DNA from: Halocynthiibacter sp. SDUM655004
GTDB lineage: Bacteria > Pseudomonadota > Alphaproteobacteria > Rhodobacterales > Rhodobacteraceae
Reading direction: 5' to 3'
Assembly: GCF_026015885.1 (NCBI RefSeq)
Contig: NZ_JAPDUG010000001.1
Location: 1,116,001 to 1,180,000, forward strand
DNA: 64,000 nt
The notes beneath the pieces were generated by a model that saw nothing but the letters and a program-made list of their open reading frames with translations, did no database searches and had not been told where the DNA came from. Below, piece after piece: positions 24,721 to 31,873 of this stretch. Position 1 is the first letter of the stretch. The number at the start of each line of letters is the position of its first letter. The position numbers and the translations under genes are program-made.

Positions 24721-25179
24721 TTGCCTATTTTTTCACGTCGCGGGACATTTGCCGCGCTTTTATTTTCCGTGTTTTGTTTGGTTGCGACAACAACAGTCGC
24801 CGAAGTAAAGCGGTGCGAGTTCGTTAAAACGGAGGAGCAACTTGGCTGGATTAGCCAAGAGATTATGGTCGATTTTCAAGACGGCGAGGAAGAGGCGTAT
24901 ATTGGGGACCCAATCGCTCGCGATCTCTTAGGAAAAGATGTTGTGCTCGCGCGTGTCGATGTCGACAACGCAAAGCGCACAACTCTTGTTTGGGAAATCA
25001 AAGATACCCGCAAGAGCAAGAATCAGAATGCGAGATTCCTTTATCGGCTGACGTTGATGAAAAACAGCAATAAGGCTCGCATTACAGTTCAGCCGCTTGG
25101 ATATATTGGGCCATTTCAGGGTGCCGGCGTTTGTACAATCTATAAAGGCAAAAATCCTAGATGGTTGCCGAGGGCCTAA
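24721..25179 (+). CDS. Unrecognised secreted protein
   Basis: A 152-residue product if translation begins at TTG 24721, which has GGAGAAG at good spacing; ATG 24673 and an upstream frame are alternatives. A signal peptide (RRGTFAALLFSVFCLVATTTVA) is followed by a mature basic/acidic domain with two Cys (CEFVKTEEQLGW and AGVCTIYKG) that may form a disulfide. I do not recognise the family. The regular alternation (DVVLARVDVDNAKRTTLVWEIKD) suggests beta structure. It sits alone between soxG and sodB. Confidence 0.55.
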   Translation: MPIFSRRGTFAALLFSVFCLVATTTVAEVKRCEFVKTEEQLGWISQEIMVDFQDGEEEAYIGDPIARDLLGKDVVLARVDVDNAKRTTLVWEIKDTRKSKNQNARFLYRLTLMKNSNKARITVQPLGYIGPFQGAGVCTIYKGKNPRWLPRA

Positions 25180-25277
25180 ATCACTGATTTTTCAGAACTC
25201 AGCCGATAAAAAATCCAGATCGCCCTTGACGTCCCCTAGGTGCGAGGGCCATTTGTGTGGCGATGACACGCGAACAC

Positions 25278-25291
25278 GCGCCTTCGGGCGC
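25278..25291 (+). other. UUCG hairpin in sodB leader
   Basis: GCGCC-TTCG-GGCGC, a five-base-pair stem with a highly stable tetraloop, ends 21 bases before the sodB start. A TTGACG -35-like box occurs at 25226-25231. A role in mRNA stability is possible. Confidence 0.5.
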
Positions 25292-25312
25292 CCCAATTTA
25301 AAGAGGTTTCAC

Positions 25313-25915
25313 ATGGCTTTTTCACTACCCGATCTTCCTTATGCACATGACGCGCTTGCAGCGGATGGTATGTCGGCGGAAACACTCGAATTCCACCACG
25401 ACCTGCACCACAACGCCTATGTGACAAACGGCAACGCCGCAATCGCAGGTACTGAGTGGGAGGGTAAATCCCTCGAAGAGATCATTGTTGGTACCTATGA
25501 CGCCAAAGCCGTTGCGCAAAACGGTATCTTCAACAACATCAGCCAGCTCTGGAACCATAACCAGTTCTGGGAAATGATGAGCCCCGGCGAAAGCAAGATG
25601 CCAAGCGAGCTTGAAAAAGCGCTGGTTGAAAGCTTTGGTTCGGTTGACGCGTTCAAATCCGAGTTTTCCGCAGCAGGTGCCGGCCAGTTCGGTTCCGGCT
25701 GGTGTTGGCTCGTCAAAGACACAGACGGCGGCCTGAAGGTCACGAAAACAGAGAACGGCGTGAACCCGCTCTGCTTCGGCCAGACTGCGCTTCTGGGGTG
25801 TGACGTTTGGGAGCACTCCTACTACATCGACTTCCGCAACAAGCGCCCTGTTTACCTCACAAACTTCCTCGACAAGCTTGTGAACTGGGAAAACGTGGCG
25901 TCCCGTCTGGGCTAA
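25313..25915 (+). CDS. sodB: Superoxide dismutase (Fe/Mn family, Fe-type features)
   Basis: A 200-residue enzyme that dismutates superoxide. The metal ligands are His28, His82, Asp164 and His168 (FHHDLHH, NHNQFW, DVWEHSYY). Gln78 in the N-terminal half (NISQLWNH) is the outer-sphere Gln expected of Fe-SOD. No signal peptide, so cytoplasmic. ATG 25313 follows AAAGAGG. It has its own leader hairpin and terminator, so it is probably monocistronic. Confidence 0.95.
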   Translation: MAFSLPDLPYAHDALAADGMSAETLEFHHDLHHNAYVTNGNAAIAGTEWEGKSLEEIIVGTYDAKAVAQNGIFNNISQLWNHNQFWEMMSPGESKMPSELEKALVESFGSVDAFKSEFSAAGAGQFGSGWCWLVKDTDGGLKVTKTENGVNPLCFGQTALLGCDVWEHSYYIDFRNKRPVYLTNFLDKLVNWENVASRLG

Positions 25916-25939
25916 GCCACAGACATCGCTGTTGAATTT

Positions 25940-25970
25940 GGCCCGTCGCAGTATCTGCGGCGGGCCTTTT
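25940..25970 (+). terminator. Intrinsic terminator after sodB
   Basis: GGCCCGTCGCAG (25940-25951), loop TAT, CTGCGGCGGGCC (25955-25966; one T-G pair), then TTTTCTTT. Confidence 0.88.
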
Positions 25971-26114
25971 CTTTGCGCGGTCGTGGTGGGCGCTGAGGGG
26001 CGGCATTCTGTGTTGCGATACAATTTCGCGCTTTATCCGGCAGCAACTCTGTGAAACGCTGCACCGGCCCAATTACGGCGCGCGACCCAACCCAAAAAGA
26101 TAGAGGAGGCAGGC

Positions 26115-27053
26115 ATGACAGAGACGGCCAAAGGCTTGATCGCTATGTTTGTCGCCTGTGCGATCTGGGGGTTTTCATCGTTATATTATAATGCCTTGAG
26201 CGAGGTTCCTCCGATGGAAGTCCTTGCGCATCGGAGCTTTTGGTCATTTGTGTTTCTTTTGGCTGTGCTCGCAATACAGGGGCGCGTTCGTGAACTTTGG
26301 GATTTGTGCCGCGACCGGCCAATGATCGTTCGGGTGGCACTGTCTGCGGCGTTGATCTCGGTGAATTGGTTCTTGTTCATCTTCGCGGTTCAGATCGGGC
26401 GTTTGGTGGATTCAAGCCTTGGTTACTTCATATATCCGCTTCTGGCGGTGCTTTTGGGGGCTTTCGTTCTCGGTGAAAAGCTGGCGCCCCTTAAATGGTT
26501 TGCCGTGGCGCTGGCGGGCGGCGCCGTGATTTGGCTGACCATCGGATTGGGCGCAACGCCATGGATTGCCTTGATGCTGGCCTCGACTTTTGCGCTTTAT
26601 GGCCTGATCAAAAAGCAGATTTCGGCGGGGCCGGTGGTGTCTGTTACGGGTGAAGTCTTTCTTATGTTGCCCCTCGTGGTGTTTTGGCTCTTTGCGGCAC
26701 ATGTGTGGGGTTGGCAACCGATCGGCCCACAAGAGGCGGGTGGTTTTGGCCGCGATACCCAAACAACGTTGCTTCTCATGCTTGCGGGGCCAATGACGGG
26801 CGGACCGCTTCTGATGATGTCATATGCGCTGAAACGCGTGTCTATGGTGAGCGCGGGGCTGGTTGCCTACACCAACCCCTCGTTGCAATTCTTGCTTGCG
26901 ATTACGGTATTGGGTGAGGCCGTAACCCGTTATCACCTCGTAGCGTTCCCGATTATTTGGTTCGCTTTGGGGATTTATACGTGGGTTAGTTTCGCCGAGG
27001 AGAGATCCTTGCGCAAAGCCGCGCGTAGATCAGAGACCGTTCCGACCTCCTGA
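26115..27053 (+). CDS. rarD: EamA family transporter RarD
   Basis: A 312-residue protein with ten predicted TM helices (two EamA repeats) and RarD motifs: ACAIWGFSSLYYNALSEVPPMEVLAHRSFWS, NWFLFIFAVQIGRLVDSSLGYFIYPL and LVAYTNPSLQFLLAI. GGAGG stands before ATG 26115. The transported metabolite is unknown. The last 79 bp overlap the 3' end of the convergent LOG gene. Confidence 0.9.
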   Translation: MTETAKGLIAMFVACAIWGFSSLYYNALSEVPPMEVLAHRSFWSFVFLLAVLAIQGRVRELWDLCRDRPMIVRVALSAALISVNWFLFIFAVQIGRLVDSSLGYFIYPLLAVLLGAFVLGEKLAPLKWFAVALAGGAVIWLTIGLGATPWIALMLASTFALYGLIKKQISAGPVVSVTGEVFLMLPLVVFWLFAAHVWGWQPIGPQEAGGFGRDTQTTLLLMLAGPMTGGPLLMMSYALKRVSMVSAGLVAYTNPSLQFLLAITVLGEAVTRYHLVAFPIIWFALGIYTWVSFAEERSLRKAARRSETVPTS

Positions 27054-27556
27054 ATGAAATCACGTAGGCTGGCATCGGCAAATCCTTGGTCGATGATGTG
27101 GTCCATCAAGGCAAGCAACGGCGTCCAGTATCCATCCGTTGACAGCAGGTAGATCGGCTTTTGGTGCAGTCCGAGTTGCCGCCACGTGAGGACCTCAAAG
27201 AACTCGTCCATACTCCCAGCACCGCCTGGCATCACAACGATGGCGTCAGCGTTCATATACATGACCTTTTTGCGCTCATGCATGTTCTCGGTAACGATAA
27301 ACTGCGTGAGATCGCGCTTCCCGACCTCCCAATTGAGCAAATGTGTGGGAATCACACCGAAAGTCTGTGCGCCTGCAGCTTGTGCGGCTTGCGCAACGGC
27401 GCCCATAAGCCCAACATCTCCTGCGCCATAGACAAGCCGCCAGCCTTCTTCGGCGATCATTTTGCCTGTTTCCCGTGCTGCGGCCTCATATGAGGCTGAT
27501 TTGCCCATCCGAGAGCCACAATAGACACAAATAGAAGCAGAAAACGGGGAAGTCAT
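26975..27556 (-). CDS. LOG family protein (cytokinin riboside 5'-monophosphate phosphoribohydrolase-like)
   Basis: A 193-residue Rossmann-like protein with SICVYCGSRMG at the N terminus, VYGAGDVGLMGAVA, HERKKVMYMNADAIVVMPGGAGSMDEFFEVLTWRQLG (canonical PGGxGTxxE, here Ser in place of Thr) and YLLSTDGYWTPLLALMDHII. It is predicted to hydrolyse nucleoside 5'-monophosphates to base and ribose phosphate. ATG 27556 at the conserved N terminus is preferred over an upstream in-frame codon. The 3' end overlaps rarD antisense by 79 bp. Confidence 0.9.
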   Translation of the reverse strand: MTSPFSASICVYCGSRMGKSASYEAAARETGKMIAEEGWRLVYGAGDVGLMGAVAQAAQAAGAQTFGVIPTHLLNWEVGKRDLTQFIVTENMHERKKVMYMNADAIVVMPGGAGSMDEFFEVLTWRQLGLHQKPIYLLSTDGYWTPLLALMDHIIDQGFADASLRDFIQEVGTVSDLRAALRKDLSSAKLTHV

Positions 27557-27660
27557 GGACAAGCGCCTTTGGTTAGGGTCAATTGAGGCCCGACAGCGGG
27601 CCTTGGGCCCACAATCGCGCCTTGCGGGACGAGGTGCAAGACCATTGGGGAATGGAATAA

Positions 27661-29241
27661 ATGGCGGAAAATAAATCCGGGGAAAATGCTGGTAATGCAT
27701 CTGCAAAGAGCAGCCGTGGCGCAATTATAGGCGGCGGCGCAGCAATCGTTGCGGTGCTTCTGGGCTATCTGCTCTATCAGTCGCAGCAAGACGATGCTGT
27801 AGAAACAACTGAGCTTGATACAGAGCAGAGCACAGAGGCCGTTGAAACCGCAGACACCGCAACAACGGATGAAAGCGCAACCGAAAGCGCGCCTGAAAGT
27901 GCGGTCACTGAAGAAACCGCTGAAGCAGAAGACACAGCGGATGCCGCACCAGAGCAGGCAGAGGACGCGCCTGCTTCAGATGAGGCAAGTTCAGATCAGG
28001 CAGGTGCTGATGCTGCGGATGATGCAACCGAGACTACGGAAGCCGAGGGTGCAACTGATACTGCGGGCGATGAAGCTGCTGAAGCAGGAGAAAGCACAGA
28101 AGCAGCAGAAACAGACGCCGAAGCGCCACCCGCTGACTCCGTTGCGACTGATGCCGAAGAAGTTGATGCGCCACCCGCGCCAACATTTGACGTTGTGCGC
28201 GTTGATGCAGAGGGCAACGGTCTTGTTGCTGGCTCCGCAACGCCCGGCGCGGAAATTATCATCAAGGTCGACGGAGCCGAAGTTGGCCGCGCCAAGGCTG
28301 ACGGGAACGGCAAATTCGCACAACTCTTTTCAGTTGAGCTTTCAGATTCTGCGCAGGTCGTTACGCTTCACGCGGGCACAGACGATGTCATGGTGGCTTC
28401 GAACGAAAGCGTGGTGCTTGCGCCGGTTGAAGGCGCAGAGGTTACAGCCGATGCCGCCGAGCTTGCCAGTGTGGAAACCGGAGGCGATACGTCAGAGACA
28501 GCAGCCACAGAAACCGCCACGGATACCGCGAGCGAAACAGTGGTTGCCGAGGCTGAGGGGTCGGAGACTACAGAAACACCCGCCGAGCCAGCCGCTCCAG
28601 CAGCGCCTGAGGGTGCGACAGAAACAGCAGAGGCCACCCAGCCAGAGCAGCCTGCGCAACCAGAAGAACCCGAACAGCCAGAGGAGAAATCCGCCCCTGC
28701 GGTGTTGCTCGCAACGGATGAGGGTGTCGAAGTCCTGCAACCTGGCGGGGCGGAATTGCCCGTGGGAACCGTCGCTATCGATGCGATCTCCTATGCGCCA
28801 AACGGTGATGTGGTTGTGTCCGGCCGTGGTGATGCGCAATCTGTCTTGCGGCTCTATCTCAACAACAGCTTCCGCGCCGAGGGCAAAGTTGCCGAGGACG
28901 GGAACTGGTCCATCACGCTGGATGACGTAAACGCCGGTATCTATGCCATGCGCGTCGATCAGATCGACGCTGGCGGCAAAGTCATTGCCCGCGTTGAATC
29001 GCCGTTTAAGCGCGAGGAGGTCGAAGCTCTTGCCGCCGCCAAGCCGGATCAGCCAGCAGCAGGCGAAACCAAGGTCAAGGCCGTCACGGTACAGCCCGGA
29101 AACACGCTCTGGGGCATCGCCAAAGACAGCTATGGCGATGGTGTTCTCTATGTGCGGGTGTTTGAAGCCAACCGCGACGCTATCCGCGATCCGGACCTTA
29201 TCTATCCTGGACAGGTGTTTAACGTTCCTGACGAAGAATAA
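27661..29241 (+). CDS. LysM protein with acidic low-complexity linkers and Ig-like repeats
   Basis: A 526-residue envelope protein. One TM segment (about 20-40, IIGGGAAIVAVLLGYLLY) is followed by an extracytoplasmic region: about 45-175 Ala/Glu/Thr/Asp-rich low complexity, about 178-265 an Ig-like domain (GNGLVAGSATPGAEIIIKVDG, DGNGKFAQLFSVEL), about 275-365 a second low-complexity stretch, about 370-450 a second Ig-like domain, and about 471-526 LysM (TVQPGNTLWGIAKDSYGDG, YPGQVFNVP). LysM binds peptidoglycan, so it may tether membrane to wall. It is divergent from the LOG gene. Confidence 0.88.
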   Translation: MAENKSGENAGNASAKSSRGAIIGGGAAIVAVLLGYLLYQSQQDDAVETTELDTEQSTEAVETADTATTDESATESAPESAVTEETAEAEDTADAAPEQAEDAPASDEASSDQAGADAADDATETTEAEGATDTAGDEAAEAGESTEAAETDAEAPPADSVATDAEEVDAPPAPTFDVVRVDAEGNGLVAGSATPGAEIIIKVDGAEVGRAKADGNGKFAQLFSVELSDSAQVVTLHAGTDDVMVASNESVVLAPVEGAEVTADAAELASVETGGDTSETAATETATDTASETVVAEAEGSETTETPAEPAAPAAPEGATETAEATQPEQPAQPEEPEQPEEKSAPAVLLATDEGVEVLQPGGAELPVGTVAIDAISYAPNGDVVVSGRGDAQSVLRLYLNNSFRAEGKVAEDGNWSITLDDVNAGIYAMRVDQIDAGGKVIARVESPFKREEVEALAAAKPDQPAAGETKVKAVTVQPGNTLWGIAKDSYGDGVLYVRVFEANRDAIRDPDLIYPGQVFNVPDEE

Positions 29242-29263
29242 GCACGAGTACAGAATGAGATTG

Positions 29264-29292
29264 AGGGCCGGCGGGAGCGCTGGCCCTTTTTC
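29264..29292 (+). terminator. Intrinsic terminator after LysM gene
   Basis: AGGGCCGGCG (29264-29273), loop GGAG, CGCTGGCCCT (29278-29287) with one mismatch, then a T-run and TCGTTTT. Confidence 0.82.
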
Positions 29293-29437
29293 GTTTTACC
29301 GATACCATTCACCAGACGCAGGGCGGCTGTGCGCAAATGGGGGATGCTAAATCATGCGCGCCTCTGGTCATTCCTGAATGGCTTGACTAACCTGCGCGTC
29401 CGTCCAACGTGCCAGCCCCAGCCAGCCGGAGAATTTG

Positions 29438-31264
29438 ATGCGCCGCCTAACACCAACAGATGCTGCCCTGAATGCCGGTCCGAAAGGGGGCGGCTGGAAT
29501 GTTCTGCGCCGCGTTGCGCCATATCTCTGGCCAGAGGATCGCCCGTGGGTGAAGCGCCGCGTCGTCGCTTCGATGATTATGCTGTTGCTGGCCAAGTTGA
29601 TCGCGGTGGTGGCGCCGCTGATCTATAAGGCGGCGGTTGATGCGCTGGCGGGTGAGGGCGAGCAAGCCGCGTGGATGCTCGGCCTTGGCGCGGTTGGGCT
29701 GACGTTGGCTTACGGGATGACCCGCGCGCTTAACGTTGGTTTTCAACAGCTTCGGGACGCGATTTTTGCAAAGGTCGGCCAACAGGCTCTCCGCAGCCTT
29801 GCGATCGAAACATTCGAGCATATTCACCAACTTTCCATGCGCTATCACATCACCCGCAAGACGGGCGGGCTGTCGCGGATTATCGAGCGTGGCGTAAAGG
29901 GCGTTGAATATCTCCTGCGGTTTTTGTTGTTTAATATCGGGCCGTTGATCCTTGAATTGATTATGATCGCCGCGATCCTCTATGTGGTGTTTGACGTCTG
30001 GTATCTGGTTGTTGTGGTTGTCACGATTGCCGCTTACGTCTGGTTTACTTTTGCCGTGACCGAATGGCGCGTACGCATCCGCAAAGAGATGAACGATCAG
30101 GATAAAGACGCCAACCAGAAGGCCATCGACAGCCTGTTGAACTTTGAAACGGTCAAATATTTCAACGCCGAGAAACGCGAGGCCGCGCGCTATGATGTTG
30201 CCATGGCAGGCTATGAACAGGCCGCGCTCAAGACCTCTTATTCGCTGGCCTTCCTGAATTTCGGGCAGTCGGTTTTGATCACCGCAGGGCTTGTGATTGT
30301 GATGGTTATGGCCGCGATTGGTGTGGAAAATGGCGCGCTGACAGTTGGCGATTTCGTGATGGTCAACGCCTATATGATCCAGATCACCATGCCGCTGAAT
30401 TTCCTTGGGTCGGTCTATCGCGAAATCCGTCAGGCGCTGGTCGACATGGGCGAGATGTTTGACCTTTTGGAGCAACCCGCCGAGGTGCAGGACAAGCCCA
30501 ACGCGCCCGCACTTAAGATCAATGGCGGAGAGATCGCTTTTGACCACGTTGAATTCGGCTATGACGCCAATCGCCCGATCCTTAAGGGTGTGGATTTTAC
30601 CGTTGGCGCGGGCGAGACTGTGGCCATCGTTGGACCTTCGGGCAGCGGCAAATCCACCATCGGGCGACTGCTGTTCCGTTTCTTTGACGTGAACGCGGGC
30701 GCTCTTCGGATTGACGGGCAAGACATTCGTGATGTCACCCAAGAGAGCCTGCATCAGGCGATTGGCGTCGTGCCGCAGGATACGGTGCTGTTCAATGACA
30801 CGATCCTCTACAACATCGCCTATGGCCGTGAGGGGGCCAGCCAAACCGAGATCGAAGATGCGGCAAAGGCGGCCAAGATTTATGACTTCATCATGTCTCT
30901 GCCGGATGGGTTTGATACCCAAGTGGGCGAGCGCGGGTTGAAGCTTTCGGGCGGAGAGAAGCAGCGCGTGGGCATTGCCCGTACCTTGCTGAAAAACCCG
31001 CCGATCCTGCTTTTGGACGAGGCGACCAGCGCGCTTGATACCGAGACCGAGCGCGATATTCAGGACAGTCTCAAAGCGATGGGACAAGGCCGCAGTGTGA
31101 TTACCATTGCGCACCGCCTCTCGACGATCGCGGATTCAGACCGGATTATCGTACTTGAGAAAGGTGTGATTACCGAGGTCGGCACCCATGATGAACTGTT
31201 GGCCAACAATGCGCGGTATGCAGCGATGTGGCAGCGCCAGCAGAGCGAAGAGGACGCGGCCTAA
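29438..31264 (+). CDS. Atm1-type ABC exporter (fused permease-ATPase)
   Basis: A 608-residue half-transporter. An ABC_membrane domain with six TM helices (about 40-330) includes NFETVKYFNAE (235-245), a signature of the Atm1/ABCB7/HMT1 group. It is followed by a nucleotide-binding domain with Walker A GPSGSGKS (399-406), LSGGEKQRVGIARTLL and Walker B ILLLDEATSALD. Bacterial Atm1 exports glutathione or metal-glutathione conjugates; mitochondrial Atm1 supports cytosolic Fe-S assembly. ATG 29438 after GGAG is preferred over TTG 29435. Its TAA overlaps the stop of the convergent reductase gene. Confidence 0.92.
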   Translation: MRRLTPTDAALNAGPKGGGWNVLRRVAPYLWPEDRPWVKRRVVASMIMLLLAKLIAVVAPLIYKAAVDALAGEGEQAAWMLGLGAVGLTLAYGMTRALNVGFQQLRDAIFAKVGQQALRSLAIETFEHIHQLSMRYHITRKTGGLSRIIERGVKGVEYLLRFLLFNIGPLILELIMIAAILYVVFDVWYLVVVVVTIAAYVWFTFAVTEWRVRIRKEMNDQDKDANQKAIDSLLNFETVKYFNAEKREAARYDVAMAGYEQAALKTSYSLAFLNFGQSVLITAGLVIVMVMAAIGVENGALTVGDFVMVNAYMIQITMPLNFLGSVYREIRQALVDMGEMFDLLEQPAEVQDKPNAPALKINGGEIAFDHVEFGYDANRPILKGVDFTVGAGETVAIVGPSGSGKSTIGRLLFRFFDVNAGALRIDGQDIRDVTQESLHQAIGVVPQDTVLFNDTILYNIAYGREGASQTEIEDAAKAAKIYDFIMSLPDGFDTQVGERGLKLSGGEKQRVGIARTLLKNPPILLLDEATSALDTETERDIQDSLKAMGQGRSVITIAHRLSTIADSDRIIVLEKGVITEVGTHDELLANNARYAAMWQRQQSEEDAA

Positions 31265-31785
31265 GCGCTTTTTGCGGCGAGGCGATACTCAAGCTGTATC
31301 ACGCCGTTATCAAAGCTTTTGCTCTGGGCGAGTTCCATGGGAACCGCGCCTTTGTCAGAGGCGAAAAGCGGAACCCCTGCGCCAAGCAGGACAGGCATCA
31401 CAAACAGATCCAGCCGCTCCAGCGCACCAAGTTCAATGAACGCGGCCTGTAGCTTTGGTCCGCCGACAATCCATGTGTCGCCAGTGTTTTGGGCCAAGTC
31501 GTCTGCGAGTTCGGATAGGGGGCGGGACCATGCGCGCACATCGCCCAAAACCGTTTCAAGCGGAGAAGACGTAACCACTACGCCGCGCTTGCCCGCATAG
31601 GGCCAGCCCACGTCAAACCCGACGATCTGGTCGTAAGTGGCGCGGCCCATGACGACGGTGTCGATCTCTGCCATGAAGGGTTCATAGCCATAATCGACGC
31701 CTTGATACGCGTCCAGAAAACCAACGCCGCCGTCTTTATCGGCAACAAAACCATCGGCACTTTGGGCGATATATCCGCGGATCAT
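31261..31785 (-). CDS. Dihydrofolate reductase family protein (RibD C-terminal domain)
   Basis: A 174-residue protein of the RibD-C/DHFR fold: IRGYIAQSADGFVADKDGGVGFLD at the N terminus, DTVVMGRATYDQI, GKRGVVVTSS, DTWIVGGPKLQAAFI and the C-terminal IQLEYRL. It is probably an NADPH-dependent reductase of unknown substrate, not the folate enzyme itself. ATG 31785 has AAGGAG upstream. It converges on the Atm1-type gene with a 4-bp stop overlap and no terminator between them. Confidence 0.85.
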   Translation of the reverse strand: MIRGYIAQSADGFVADKDGGVGFLDAYQGVDYGYEPFMAEIDTVVMGRATYDQIVGFDVGWPYAGKRGVVVTSSPLETVLGDVRAWSRPLSELADDLAQNTGDTWIVGGPKLQAAFIELGALERLDLFVMPVLLGAGVPLFASDKGAVPMELAQSKSFDNGVIQLEYRLAAKSA

Positions 31786-31824
31786 GGTTGAGCTCCTTAG
31801 TAAATGAGAACGGCCTATTGATAA

Positions 31825-31859
31825 CAAAAAACGGGCCGAAGAAATACCTCCGGCCCGTT
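31825..31859 (-). terminator. Intrinsic terminator of the RND operon
   Basis: Read on the minus strand, AACGGGCCG (31859-31851) and CGGCCCGTT (31838-31830) pair around a 12-base loop, followed by a T-run (31830-31825). Confidence 0.85.
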
Positions 31860-31873
31860 AGAATTTGATCTGA

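Noticed and set aside
27800-28680. Repetitive A/E/T codons resembling a short tandem repeat array
   Set aside because: Protein low complexity with no regular DNA period or spacers; not a CRISPR or satellite.
27815-28930. 371-codon Gln/Arg/Pro-rich frame overlapping the LysM gene on the same strand
   Set aside because: An out-of-frame reading of the Ala/Glu/Thr repeat region; composition is an artefact of the repeat codons.
29447-31114. 555-codon open frame antisense to the Atm1-type exporter
   Set aside because: His/Arg-rich composition typical of a reverse shadow of a GC-rich gene; the sense strand has complete ABC motifs.
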